From: Saccharina japonica
Taxonomy: Eukaryota; Sar; Phaeophyceae; Laminariales; Laminariaceae
Assembly (NCBI GenBank): GCA_008828725.1
Contig: MEHQ01000493.1
Coordinates: forward strand, 1-64,000
DNA length: 64,000 bases
Direction of reading: 5' to 3'
In this document: positions 1-13,414 of the stretch, one piece after another
Numbering within the stretch: position 1 is the stretch's first letter
How the letters are laid out: each line of letters begins with the position of its first letter
The notes under the pieces: model-generated
Told to the model about the DNA's origin: nothing
Database searches by the model: none
Seen by the model: only the letters and a program-made list of their open reading frames with translations
Program-made: the position numbers and the translations under genes

Positions 1-3000
1 TGTGGCTTATTATGGTCAAACACACCAGGATCTATTTTTGTTTCACCTGTGAAACATGCGATATAGACTTCAAACATATACTTAGACCACACCTGACGTT
101 TAGTGAAAAACAATGTTTCCGGTGGTCCTGTTCGTTTAAATATGAAGGTGACGACGGCAAAGAGGTTGGGTTATATTGAGACAGTAACGTCGCACGTTCT
201 TCCACCAGAAGGGCGTGTGGGAACTTGGACAGTGGTCAACATGGCCTCGAACGAAACGTTCACGTTTCTGTCCAGATTGTGTTATATATAGTGAGTAGCA
301 TCATAGTAGATTTGCGTCCAGCTTAAAACAAATGTGAACTGGCTGGGCTTGGTTCGCCTTACAGCGCAAATATCCCTCTAGCCACCGAAATCAGCAAGCA
401 GAGGGTGAATCGCCGACAATTTTATACAGATGTGTGTATACATGGGTAGACGTCGTAATTTCAGAAGTTGTGAATGGATAACGAACCAATTCGCCCTATA
501 GTGCTCAAAGGCATGGCACGAACAGCGTGTACAGTTTATGGTGCCAACGTCAGTTCGCCATCTATTGACATATTTGACGTGATTACCACAAGATGCTGCA
601 GCAAGTGCTAAGTCCGAGGAGGTTTACGGGTAACTGCGCCCAAATAAAAATATGTAAACCTATGGCGTGGATCACTGCTGCCAAACCGAACATGAAGACT
701 ATCTGGCAATCCACCATACTCCTGAAAATTTTTTAACATACGTTGCAAATCGGAACCAATTGAGTTTTTGGTAGAACGTACCGTTGACTGAGTAGGAATG
801 TATTGACTGTCGTGTCTGCTTTGGAATAATAGTTTCAGTGTCGCCTGCCAAGTATGTATTTTACGTACATTAGCTCCGTTTGGTTTGACATGGCCAAAGT
901 CTCTAACATAAGAGTTTTGTTGGTATGTTCACCATTCTGTTGTGCTTCGTAACGCTTGAAGTAGGACCTCTACTCCGCACCACGAGGAGCGCCAGCCAAA
1001 CGTGGGCGACATATTTCCAGTGAATAATAAAAAAAACCCTCGTCGCTCTCAGGTCCTCGCACAACACTCCGGAGAGGCTAATACTCTGATCTCGTCACTT
1101 TGCGCTCCACAAGGCAAACCAAATATCCCCCTCTTCGCCTTAAACCGGAAACTATATTACCAAGCTCGCGGAGACTAATATAAATGCCGTGATATGATGG
1201 ATAGATGCTTCAAACCCAACACTATTACGAGTAAATTTATTTTTGCCAATGAAATGGATAACAGAGACAGGCTGTAAACCTATAAGAACAGACACACTGC
1301 CTCTAAGCAAATACCCCGGGTTTGGAAACGACTAACTAGGCAACAGTAAGAGTATAGGTATTGTAAATGGGGCTCGAGGCTGCTGCCAAAGACTGTCCGC
1401 ATGAAACGCTAGTTGTTTAATTGGGTGATGCTCGAAAAACTCGTATGCTGGCCAGCATAATTTAATATTACTCTGGAACAACTCGATGATGGCTCAATTT
1501 TTGTTCTTCCTTGTTTTTTATTCCGTTTATTATCTTCGACATTCTTTCATCTGTCCCTCTTAGACGTAATTCATGTACTGAGTCACAGAGTAGGCTCCTG
1601 TCCCCCCCCTCACCAATGTACGTGCCTTGCTTCATATCAAGAAAAGGTTTCAATGTTTTCTTCGCTCGTCGACTCTCGTCCAAGTGTGCATGTCAACGCT
1701 ATAAAAGTAGCTCTCGACAGTTGGTATAAATTTCAAACTAAGCGTCTCCTTGCGCAGTCTCGAACCCCCGACACACTCTTTGGCTTGCTTCGCGGTTAAC
1801 TCCTAGACTACCGGGGAGACTGGCCTGTAATCGAGAAACATTTAGTACATTATCCGCTTGGTCCCGTCGTCAGCTCTGTGCAGCCGGGGACATAACAAAC
1901 AACCCAAGCGGGTTATGTGCGCCGGGTATCGATTACAACAATGTTATAGACCACACAATGCAAACAACAACGACAACGCAGAACAACACCGATACTTATA
2001 TACCAACCTCCAGTCCACACAGTTCAGTACCAGTAACATTCCTATCTGTTGCCACCATATTGAGTTCTAACCCGAATCGAGCTTGTCTCACTCATGCAGC
2101 GCTTCTACAACATAATCGCCGAGCATACCGTCGTGTGCTCATGTTCCCGCTGCCCAATGTTGAGCGTGCACTACACTCTCCAAGCATATTATCTCCGGAC
2201 GTTGCATTGTTCCCGTTGAGAAAAGTATGTACTCCTAAGGCAATGTATATGCTGGGTTCAAGCAGTTTGGTCGTTTCATATCCACACGAGGAAAAAAGAT
2301 GGCAACCGTCGTGCTAAGTTGACCAATATGTGCTGTGTATAAGGTAGAGCACATGTAACGATGTGCATCGTCAAAGTACTCACATATGTATTTTGCATTA
2401 GTTTAAGATAATAAGTCGGTTGGGTTCGCTGCGGGCCCTTAGAATACCAACACTAGGCTGGCCTTGACGTGAATACATAAACCAAAATATACGGCACATT
2501 ACTGATGTTTCCATTGTCTTGGTGCGGCTGTATCTGCTGTTTAAATGAGCTATGACTACCAATCAATATCAACATGCTCCGAGTGTAAATCAAAGTTCGA
2601 AGCGGTAGATGCCTGATCATTGTTAGTAATAGACAGATTAGCTGCTGACAGGTCAATATGTAGACGGGTTCACGCCTTCCCCATTCCACTGCTATCTATT
2701 GCAATGTGAAGCTAATTTCATGTAAGCTGTAGACTATAATACTGCACTCTTAGCGTCCGCGACTCTTGTAGCCGGTATTGTATAACCGGGTGGAAATTGA
2801 AATGAGGCATTCCACTCTTGCGCATTAAAAGATGGCATGTGACATGCGAATTGCACGCTTGTGTATACTATATCTATTCGCCATACAGAAGCATGTTGAC
2901 CTCATTATTGTGTTTGCCTTAACACCGACTCCGACGATCATCCACGCTCGTGGTCGGAGCAATGCGAGAGGAAGCGCTTGGTGAATGTCATTGAATGGAA

Positions 3001-3353
3001 AATGTCGTAACACCAAAACTGATTCAAAGCAGGTGCGGCAAAGCTGACTCAACGTAATAATAAAATTAGTATCATACTGACCCAATGAACACTGGACGTT
3101 CGACTAGCGGCTTACCGATCGAAGCGTCCAGCGACCTTCCGACACCCGGCCTGGGAACTTCCTTGAAATAGTGCTCAGAGACGTGACCGCAATCAACAAC
3201 AGGATGTAGATGTTTTCCTACTCCGCGCTTGTCCGGGAATGAGTGTTCGTGCCCACTGCCGTCGTGGAAGACCGACGGTAGTTACGTTGCCATACGGTCT
3301 TCGCCCATAAATGCGTGGACGGTGGAAGGAGTAACAATGGCGTGCTGCCGTTG

Positions 3354-3423
3354 GGGGGTGCCACACATCGCAATCAAACTGATTGTAATCCAAGGAAGAA
3401 TCAGCCCACTTTCCGAGAACATG
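3354..3423 (+). repeat. diverged repeat, copy 1 (pair with 5532-5601)
   Basis: This segment aligns without gaps to 5532-5601 at roughly 70% by eye, sharing the core TGCCACAnATCGCA and further blocks of 3-6 bases. On the plus strand both can be read with a shared peptide pattern, G(V/M)PHIA followed by a basic residue. Whether it is a dispersed repeat or a decayed exon is not clear. Confidence 0.4.
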
Positions 3424-5531
3424 ATTACTGTTTGATCGAATATCCCAGTGTCTCCATAGCGTCTCCGCCGCCGACGACAGTATGGATGTCGTCGACCGCA
3501 CAATGTTACACCAGCCTAACACAATAAATGAAGTCCCATAATCCGTTTGATAACATATGCTGTATGGATGTCCCCGTAGTATGGAAAGCTCGATCTTTGC
3601 AGGCACAGAGCTTGTAATATTAGTGGCATAAACAACAAGTATGTTCACATACGGCAGCCTAACGTGCGACTTAACCACCTATGCAAAATGGCTGAACTTC
3701 CATCCAGATGCTGCATATACCAATCAAAACATGGCTCGGCTGGGGTTCACGTTACGCTACCACCGTACATGTGCGCACACTGTTTCAAGCACCACCGCAC
3801 TGTACCTCCTCTCACACTACAATACACGCATGTGGTTCTTGATGGCGAAGATGAACAGTGCACCACCATCAAAAGTTGCTGCTGCCATATTGCCGGCTTG
3901 ACCAAACTCTGGGACCCCGATGTACCGGTGCATTTCGGCCTGAGCTTCCTTCGTAACGTTTAATATGTTTGCCGGGCGACGGCAGAAGGCGACGATTCAT
4001 AAGACCGACCTAACGCGACTGAAAATTGTGTCAGGCTGTTACAACAGTAGAAACTATAAAGTACAAACATTGTTCGAATATTGGTTTGTTCCGTAGCCCC
4101 ATCAGTCCTAATGTTAATGGTCATGATGCGCCACTCCTATATTATCTTCAGCGTCGTAGATATTTTCACTCGCACAAGGCTTAGCGCGATATGACTGGAG
4201 CACCTTTTGGGAGAAGCTGCTGTCGATATCCTCGTGTCGTGGCTTATATTTCGTTCAGAGAATACGGCGATGAAGAACCATCAGTTTTCCATATCAGTCG
4301 TCTTCGGACGTGTCGGTGTCACGATGCCAGTCCACGCGAAGAGCACCTGATATTTGTTCCAGCGGGCATAGACTACGCGGACGCTGCAGATAGAGGAGCA
4401 CTTGTCGAATCATACTACTGCCAGGGGACGTCATTGTTGTACTATGTACGACTGACTTTGATCCTGAACATATTAGTTTCCTAATATTCCTGAATTTTCA
4501 TTTGTAGTTAGCAGCTTTTGTTTCATGTATATGGTATATGGGTTGGCCATGGGATTGGTGAACGCGTTGCACGTGCTCGTTTCGCAAGACCAGTAGATGT
4601 GTTGTGTTTAGTAGACACCTTCAAGTCTCAGGCATATAAATCAAGCGTCTAGAGTCCCGATCGTAAAATAATATGTCAATAATGTCGTCTGACCGGGATG
4701 TCTGTCTCGCTAGATGGCTGGAAACACACCACAGTCCACGCTTTTCACCTCCAGTGTACGCAGGGGGTACAAACGCGTTTTCTATGTGTGAGTCGAAGCG
4801 CCGCCCATTTTCGTTAGTATTCGTCAGGTATCCTGCTGAGAGTGCAGGATGCATAAACGTTCAAAGGTAGATTGTAACTGCATACAATGGCTACCAGCAC
4901 CACGTATGAGTAAGATATATACATGTTTCTTGTGGTCTCTTAACAGCATACTGTTTTCATATCGGTCGTAACAATACCACAGTGTACATGTATTTGTAGC
5001 AGGAGACGTGTATACATGTTCAGGAATTATGTGCCTTGCTACACCACCCAACATCTAGGGTACGCACTTAGCTCTCATGCACTGTGCAGGACGGAGCCTA
5101 GACGACCGTCGCGCACTACCCTCCGTATGTTCCATTAATCAAAGGTTGTCCATCGCCTGCGTGTGATTTTGAAATGGCGCTGACCATTGTAAGTGGTTTA
5201 TGTTCAGCGTACTCAATACATCGTAAGCGTTAGAAAATTAACGCCATTGTTCGACTACGAGCTCCAATGCTGGCTTCACATTAAATTTCCGGCTTCCCGA
5301 TGAAAAGCAGCCTAGATACCACTCTAGCGCCGTTCCGATCCGAGCGTTTAACCAGTGCCTAGAAGCGTCACATAGAGCCTGCAAGTATTGCTTCTCTGTG
5401 CGGTTGTCCAACGACAACATCTAGAAACCCTTCTGGTCATGGGAACCCGTGAGAAGCAGTTCTGTGACCACAACCTCTTCGACCAACATTTTGTGGTCTG
5501 TGCCGCCAATGCAAATTACTAGTCGCCATTG

Positions 5532-5601
5532 TGGAATGCCACATATCGCAGCAAAACGGATGGCGATTCAAAGAATAAGCAGAACATTTTCCGTGCGCAC
5601 C
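5532..5601 (+). repeat. diverged repeat, copy 2 (pair with 3354-3423)
   Basis: Partner of 3354-3423, in the same orientation and about 2.18 kb downstream. No target-site duplication or terminal repeat was seen around either copy. Confidence 0.4.
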
Positions 5602-8600
5602 CTGTTCTTACTTAAGCACCCAGGGTGTAGTTTACGTGTGTGCGAAGGGCTCTCGGGGAACAGGATGTGTCGGTGGGTGTATGAACGGTTCGTTTGACGC
5701 TGACCGAACATATCATATTAAGTCCAATTACCCATTGTAAAAGTTATATACATACTGATTTGTGCCTCATACGTTCGTCCAGCGCTCCCTGTGTGTCGCA
5801 GATTTGGTATTGCTGCACGATATGCTGCGTCTCGGCAGCATATTACAGTGTACTGACCCTTGCTACACTACAGGTAACACGTTCCGGCAAAACACATTTA
5901 TATCACTGGTTTTGTTACCTGAAAGAAACATTACAGCCATTATCGATGGAATACCAATCCTGTTTCGCAACACGTATCCCTTTACAACTAGGCCATCGCA
6001 TTGCTCATCTTTGATTGTTTTTCAGTCGGCTTTCGGTTGAACGGACGAGCTATATAAATCGAAGATCGTCCTAAAAAAACAGCTATCCTATCGCAGCAAG
6101 GGTTTGTTTCATCCGGAGCATCGTTTGAGTAGATAGAACTCCATCCCAACACTAACACCGTCACAGAACAATCGAGTATATGAGTCGGTGGGTTTTCACG
6201 CTGGACTTGCTCGATCGACCAGCGATTGTCGAAATGCGGATCACAAACACAATAGTTCGTCTGCGGCATCGGAGACCTTTGCCGGCGTAGCCGGGCGTGA
6301 TGGCGGACAGTGTGATAAGCTGAATATATGGTGCCGGTATGCCGCCAGCTCTCCAAAGATTAAATATCAAAGCGTCATGACGTTCATACCCCCGGTAGAG
6401 CTCATTGATTGTCCCTATGAGTCACGGTGCTCTTCCAGGAAAAAGGCCACAGGTTGTCGAAACACGGCCCCGACAAGATAAGACTGCGAGTGTGGTTCAA
6501 TGTTCTGAGTCGCGGTAGAACCATCGGTGGAAATCGTACAATTCGTTCCCAGCCTTGGGTCGCAGACCTCTTGATAGGAGGCATGTTTGGCTGCATTAAC
6601 ATTACCGACGCCATCCTCTACGTCGTTTAAATCGTGACCAGGCGCGTGAGAGACTGAAACCGTCGCGGACGAAGTCGACGCCGGCAGGCACGATAGTGGA
6701 TCAGACAACATATATTCCTCATGCACGACATGAGCCTAGTCGAGCGTGAAACGAGGGTGTGATGGGTACACAACGAATGATAGATTTCTGAGCTTGTCAA
6801 TTGTTTTAGGGACTTGTTTGGGTCAGTCATACCGGAGCTTGAGTTGCACACACCATATCATAAACAACTAATATAGCCTAGGCCACAAAGGGCCGGAGCT
6901 GTACTGGCCGGTTGAGCAAAAATCGTAGCAAATCATGGCAGGCTATCGGACAAATGGCCGACTCCACGACCAAATGAAACCATACCACATTATATGTTGG
7001 GGTTTCGCGAAGAACGCCACGTACGCGATGTACTCCTATAGTACCGTGCGAGCGACGCAAGCCGCGCACGTATCGTTCCACGCTTGATTCAACGCTGTAT
7101 GGCCACTGCAGCACAATATACACGGATTACAACCGACACCAACCCTGCCTCTGTAGTGCTGTTTCTCTGTAGCACTGGTCAAAGCGCTTCTGTGAACAGC
7201 GGCATAGGTATCCCACCCAACCATAGAGGGTCACGGCAGCTGTGGCAACAATACAAGGTCTAGACTGTTATCATTACCCGATATGGCCCTGGAGAGCTAC
7301 GTGGAGAGCTAACGCAACAGCCAAGTAAGTTGATGCCCGAATGCACCCGGTATTCCTCCCAACAACGGTCCACGTCCCTTGTTATTTGGAATACAACACG
7401 TGTGATCACAAAGGACTTCTCCGCCCCCCTTTTATATAATCCATATGTATGCTGAATGGGACAGCCATTGAGAGAGATGAACGAGAAAGATAATAGAGAT
7501 TGATTTCAGGTACGATCGATTTCATGAAAATGGGGCAATGAGTACTGCGTTTGTGAGTATTTGGTACCAGTGGTGGCCAATCTGGACTAAACCCGTTCGG
7601 ATCAAATGTGCCCATTTCATTGCAGCAAAGCTTTTAGTGAAATGAGATTGTCTGCAATGGCACCTTTGATCAGGTATGTGGCCAACAGAGATGGGGGGGG
7701 TGCTGTAGTTCGTACTCTACTGACTAACGTAAACGACTCGGTGCGTGATTGACACCGAACAGCAAACAGAGGGCGTCGACAACCAGTGTATTCGCTTTAT
7801 CGTGCGTAATGTTTCACGAACATAGGTATGTGCGATGGGGGGCGGGTCATTGACGGGTATCTAACTACTCATTGTTTAGCCCTGGCTTGGCTGATATTAC
7901 ATCATCAATGTATTGAATTTTGGAAGTGCTGATCTATATCTCGCCAACCGGCTGAAGGGATCGTTGCGCTGGTGACAATATCGAGTGTCGAATGAGCGAG
8001 CCCGAGTTCATGGGTGGTGGGGACGTGAGTATAGCAATGGGGAGAATAAAGTAAGCCTGTTGTAGGAAGTCCGGCGTTTCTGTTTCTGCCATACGAGTCG
8101 AACACCGCTTTGTTGCCGCCCGTTCTGTGTAGTATAGTCTAAAGGTGCACCTATAGCAGGATTACCTGGTAAGAGCGGTCAAATACCTCACCCTCTTACC
8201 ACGAAGGATTGCGACTATGCACGTAGCACCACCGACAAAAAGTTGATAGGCTTCGGCGCTGTCGTTGAAGGTGGAGGCTTCTCCCTACTGCCTCGGGATG
8301 TGTTTTACCGCCAAGTCTAAAATAGGTGGCACGACCCCAAGCGCGACTACTAGGCAGCTACGATTCCTTGTCATCTATATGTTTAACGTCCAACAAACAA
8401 ACAATCGCTACTGCCACGTCCACGAATATGTTTTTGGTGGTAGGCCTTCTCGCGGTTTCGACCGGATGTACATCGTCTAGATTTTCATTCGTTGTCGGAA
8501 TGATCCACGATTTCGCACACCCCGCCCTCTGCCGAGTAGGGCGGCTATCAGTGGATGGTGGTTCGCGCGTTTTCTGAATTTAGCCGGGAGGCTCTTGGAG

Positions 8601-9889
8601 CTTAAATGAGACGGGTGGCTGAGTTTATGCCGCTCGAAGCTCATTTGTTTCAAGAGTGTTGGTTGTTCATCGTTTGGAGTAAGTACAAGTGTTCCGGGAA
8701 AATATCATCGTCGAACATGCATAGATCAACATGGCATTCGTCTTTTGCGGATTCGAAAACTGAAACACATGTCAACCGTCGCAAGCGTTTATTTCGTCAC
8801 ATATGAACAGCGTTGCCCATTGTAGTGTCAGAACTACTGTCGTAAAAACGAATCTGTGATTCAATAGCGGGGTGAGAGTTTCCGTGGCCATATGTGTTGA
8901 TTTATAACTTTCGAAGCAACTTTGATAACAATCATTTCACGAAATCAGTCAAACAAAGTGACCACAAATACGCATCTTCCTCTGGTCATGCCAAACAAAT
9001 TAGAGTAAGTTTTGATTCACAACTCGTAAAATTCAAACAACAAAGTGTATCCCCCTAAGTAGGCTTGATTCCGTTTATAGTACTCCAATATGTCACTACG
9101 TACGTACATTGTAATGATACTATTGCAATCGTTTCTGATAACAGCACCTCACCGCTTGCACAACAATGTAAATATCAATATGTATATATGCATTCGTTGC
9201 TGCGGTCATGTCCACACGTGCGAGTAGCTCACATGTCCAGTGTCGAATGACTCGAAGAGTTGACCTATTTATGGCGATACCGCAAGGTCCCAGTTATGTG
9301 TCCTCTTTCGGAAATAATATTTTGTCTATGTCAACCAGGGGTTGGCTCCGTCATCAAATATATTGCCAAAGCAAACTTGTACCGAAGTAAACAATAAACA
9401 TAACCTCGGCACGATTTACAAGGGCAATACTTTGTTTAGGTAAGGTTTTCAGAGTAAGTTAAATTCGCGGTATGTTAACCTTGCCTTTGAAAAACGGTAT
9501 CCCAGCCTCTACCTGGAATTGGCGGGTCTGCTGTGGGTCTCAATCAAAACCAAAAACTGCTTGAACTTCTGCTTGACGAGTGTGGTCAGGTTCCTTTTTT
9601 AACCAGAGGTAGAGACGTACGTATGGCGGGAGCCATCTCGGCGGACGGAGGCAAATGATATGTTGCTTCATGGTCGTGTTCCAGTAAGAGTGACGAAATC
9701 GTGTGCTATCGCAGACCAGGACGGACCAAGACAGACCAGAATGCGCAACCCACAGCAACGAAAGGTGTTGCTGCTGGACCGTCGTGTGTCAATACCAACG
9801 AAATCGTGTCTCAGGATAATGCGTTATATCGAACAACCTACATATTGCGCGGAGAAGTGCAGGGTACGTTAAGTAGGGTACGTGCCGAG

Positions 9890-10735
9890 ATATACCGGCG
9901 GTGTTTACTCTGTAAATACCGGTACCCGACATTCCGATAAGTTCAGGACGGTCTCAATACCGGAAATTGTAACTTTGGTAGTTTTGATCATTTCCAATAC
10001 TGGTACCCAAGACTCTGGCATGTTTTGATGCCACCCATATATACCATGGGTGCCGGTATATCCTCGGCCCCAATACCGGAGAAAATGGTATTGTTTCGCT
10101 ACGGCCCCGATACCGGTACGGGGCAATTCTGTACGTTAGGTACTACCGGTACTTCCATACCGGACTCCGACACAAGTTCGGTACTTTTGGCATACCGATA
10201 CCCGCAAATTCGGTACGTCCGGTATGTTTCAAATATATTGGTACCAGACACATCGGGAAGTTCGATACGTTCACCTAAATATATCTCGGGTACCGATAAG
10301 CCCTCAACACTACACCGGCGGTACCGTTATTTGCTTGGTACTGGGCTTGATACCCACCATAACTCTTTTGTAATATTGTAACTTCTTAAATACCGGTACC
10401 AAACACTTGGATATTGTTTACTTTTGCAATACCGGTACCCGCCATCTCGGTAAGTTGGGTACAACTTGAATACCGGTACCCGGCACTTTGTTAAGTTGGG
10501 TAATTTTCATCCTGATACCTAACACTTTTCTATGATCGGTACTCCCACCAAATATACTGCCGGTACCGATATACCCTACCAAATATGGCAAGTACTTTAT
10601 AGTGCCAGTAAACAATGCGTGAAGCACGGTGTACTTTATGGACGCTAGCGGTACAGCCACGGCTCTGCCCGTGGCGGTAACCGTGCGTGTCTCATAGAAG
10701 TATGTAGCACTCGGTATGGTAGTACACAAGGAGGC
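9890..10735. repeat. ACCGGT/GGTACC-centred minisatellite, about 40-bp unit
   Basis: About 20 degenerate tandem units begin with AATACCGGTACCC, followed by a variable stretch such as a CTCGGTAAGTTGGGTAC motif. The unit spacing is close to 40 bases where it is best preserved (10395-10545). The core contains the palindromes ACCGGT and GGTACC, so single strands could fold at every unit. The array ends just before the copia remnant. Open frames across it (118 aa plus, 103 aa minus) are products of the repeat and are not called as genes. Confidence 0.75.
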
Positions 10736-10880
10736 CTAGAGGTCAGAACATGCACATATTTGGGGGATTTGACGTGGCTGAAGATCTATCTATGGATTGC
10801 TGGATGCGGGGACGTTTGGTGGATGCGGGGACGTTCGAGACGGTCTAGCAAGCATTGGACAACATTAGGTTTTTGCCAAG

Positions 10881-12275
10881 AGGGTTTTCGATTGGAAGAC
10901 CAACGAACATGAATGGCCCACCAATACTAAGGCGAGACTGATAGCTCGGGGAGATCAGCAGAGAGTTAACATTATCTTTGGAGAATTAGTTGCGCCTACT
11001 GTTGCTGTCTCGAGTGTACGGTTGCTAACAGAGAGGGCGTGCGACTTGGGCCATGCCCTGTGTCATTTTGACACTGACCAGGATTTCGTTCAATCTGATC
11101 TGGAGGCTGACGTTTACATGCGTTGGAGTCACGGTTGTGGTACGTAGGTTGTCTGGGAAGGTAGTGATGCTGAACATGAGCCTGAACGGATAAAAGCAAT
11201 CATCAAGATGATGGAATGCACATCTTACTACAGTAGGTGTTTACTGACTTTGGGATTTGTGCAGCGCCTTCCTTAAGTATGCGTGTTTCATTTGATGGAA
11301 GTGCGGAGTATCGTAGTAGCTATAGTAGTGCATGTGGACGGTATGAGAGAAGTCTAGGTGTGAGGAGTTTGGTAGGAACACGAACGGAATAGTTCCGGTC
11401 GAACACCTTGGCGAGCTACGCAGATATTCGGGGTAATTTTACGCGATGGGTTGAGAACAGGTTGCATTGAAGGTATCCCAGGAGACATTCGCCGGATATT
11501 TGGTGGATGAATACGGGATATGGTAGGAGTGTACCGTTCTCTACTGACACACAACTTGCGGATTTGCACCGGAATGGATCATCGGGGAACTGGCCGTTTG
11601 GAGCGTTGGTCGATTCATTGAAGTGGGTATAAACCCAGACCCGGCCGGGTATTTCCAACGCAGTAAGAGCAGTAGCTCGAACCTGCGCTGCCTCGAGTAT
11701 GTGCACTGAAAGTAAGTACTTAGTTTTTTAGGGTATGTGAGACGGACAAGTTAATTCGGGATTACGTTTCAGAAAGGTACCGAGGGGGGGTTTGAGCATG
11801 AAGGTGTTTGCAGACTTTGGATGTAAGGCGACTGACAGCAGGTCCATTTTGGGGTGGCTGGTGATGTGCAGAGGTGCTCGTGCGGCTTGATGTTTTAGGA
11901 CACCGAAGTGCGTCACACGTTCCACGACGGAGGCAGAGTACGTGGAACTTTGAACACGTGGAACTTGCAGACGTCAACAAGGAAGTGTTGTTGCTGAGGA
12001 AGGTTTGGCGGTTCATGCTGCCTGTAGTCGCAATGCCGTGTATACCGGTGTTCAAGGACGACGAAGGTGCCGTGCAGCTCGCGCAGAACCATACTACCAA
12101 CTCGAACTCTAAGAACATCGACGAACGGCAACATTTTCTTAGGGAACTGGCAGGGAGGAAAAAGTGTTTTGTTAAGCATGTGCCGTCCAATTTCCAGCAT
12201 GCATATTTCCTAACCGAAGCAGTTCATAAAGAGTCTTTTGAGCTTCTACATTACATTGCGATCGATTTAGAATGA
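10881..12275 (+). mobile_element. decayed Ty1/copia retrotransposon, RT-RNase H part of pol
   Basis: Translating the plus strand with frame changes gives the order of a copia polymerase. A TKARLIARG block (about 10926) is followed by a FGELVAPTVAVSSVR block, a CHFDTDQDFVQSDLE block, an LSGKVVMLN block (about 11150), the RT active-site region at 11331-11342 reading HVDG where copia elements normally have YVDD, and the LGELRRYSG block (about 11411). The RNase H end contains CVTRSTTEAEYVEL and an IDERQHFLREL block. Several stops and frame changes interrupt it, and the second catalytic aspartate of the RT box is glycine, so the copy is dead. Gag, protease and integrase are not seen on the 5' side, where a minisatellite lies instead. 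The final 133-aa open frame (11874-12275) is part of this remnant, not a separate gene. Confidence 0.88.
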
Positions 12276-12340
12276 CGTCTTGATTGTTTTGGGTGTCTTC
12301 GGCGGTCAATATTTGGGTGGGGGTTATATGTTTTTCTACA

Positions 12341-12353
12341 GAAGGGAGGTAGG
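12341..12353 (+). other. polypurine tract of the copia element
   Basis: A purine-rich run, GAAGGGAGGTAGG, lies about 65 bases after the end of the copia RNase H frame and directly before a TG dinucleotide. This is where plus-strand priming sits in LTR retrotransposons. Confidence 0.6.
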
Positions 12354-12594
12354 TGTTAGATATTATAGTGCGTTAAGGCACGTCTGTCGTGGGCGTGATA
12401 TCTACTACATATAGTGTCCAGTATCGGTTGATTTATAATACTTCGATGGTATATTGGGTGCGTTCCTGGTACTCGGAAACTAGGTTGCGAATTTGTGAGG
12501 AGATTCTTGGTTAAACTTCTTGAATATTATTGGGGAATAATTCGTAACATTCCATTGAACATATAGTTCAGCGTATATTGGACAGTTACAAACA
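12354..12594 (+). repeat. candidate 3' LTR of the copia remnant
   Basis: The segment begins TGTTAGATATT directly after the polypurine tract, and a plausible ...ACAAACA end occurs at 12594, giving the TG...CA termini usual for LTRs. No 5' LTR was found in the window, so the right edge is a guess from the CA dinucleotide only. Confidence 0.45.
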
Positions 12595-13414
12595 TACCTG
12601 AGTAAGTTAGGGGGATTCGATTAAGACGATTGTGACTCTAGGGTGTAAAGCACACCATAACGACAATATTGCCATTAGGGGGGATGTGACAATCTAATGC
12701 GATCCCTGTCGTATGATATCTGAACCAGGATTGAATCTATGTAGAACTGTAGTTGCTGGAATATTAATTTCGGTGTTTCTCTATACCTGGTATAATCGAC
12801 TCGTATGGAGGTTTGTTTGGCGTTCCGCGAGCCCATATTCTCATATCACTGTGGTGAAATATGTATCGACGCCATGAACCTGTGACATATGTAGTGGCAT
12901 ATGCGCATAACAGTGAGATGACGTTTTCGATAGGTGGTTAGGCACTGGATGTTCTCATACGTACGTATAGGAAGAGGAATGTGAGGTACCATAAGGTAAC
13001 GCCATGATTGAGGGCAAAGCCGCGTAATTGTCTTTTTTGGTACGATTTGGGAATGAGACTGGGGCAGGCTAGCCTACCTGGGCCCTTCTACATTCGTTAA
13101 GTTTTCTCGCACTTCGACTTCCCTTTCCCCCCTGCTCCTCCCATCATCCTCTCCGGAGGAAGCAACAGTAAGTAACATTTTATGCATCTTCTGTACGCGC
13201 CGATGGCAGGATCGGGCATCTTCCGTCTACGTTTCTAACCGAGGCACTGAGTTTTCCGATTATCCCCCTATACCGGTCTTTCGATTATATAGCGTTGGGT
13301 TGCGTGGGATATTCGCAGTCCTTTAATGAGGCGCATTCAGTAGGAGTACAAAGCACGAGAAATTTGTTCAGTACAGGCGCCCTTGCCCCCACCCCTCCTC
13401 TCCTTGTCGCTTCT
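12595..13414. other. gene-free spacer with pyrimidine-rich tract
   Basis: No gene seen. It contains a C/T-rich stretch near 13105-13150 and probably the 3' untranslated end of the LINE remnant that lies to its right on the minus strand. No poly(T) tail marking the LINE end was found. Confidence 0.5.

Larger units (their letters stand above)
1..9889. other. gene-free stretch, no recognisable gene
   Basis: I read both strands and found no open frame with recognisable domains, no exon-like block repeated elsewhere, and no transposon protein. The longest open frames (161 aa minus at 3193-3678 and 122 aa minus at 5988-6356) have erratic composition and are overlapped by equally long frames on other strands, as expected by chance. 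The only internal structure noticed is a pair of related 70-base segments near 3.4 and 5.6 kb. Unrecognised exons of a fast-evolving gene cannot be excluded. Confidence 0.6.

Noticed and set aside
1740..1800. Possible tRNA T-loop (GGTTCGAG on the minus strand)
   Set aside because: The flanking bases do not pair as a T stem and no A box or acceptor stem was found.
3193..3678. 161-aa open frame on the minus strand
   Set aside because: No domain, erratic composition, and overlapped by frames of similar size on the other strand and in other frames; likely chance.
9890..10735. CRISPR-like array
   Set aside because: Units are degenerate and contiguous, without constant repeats separated by unique spacers; eukaryotic minisatellite fits better.
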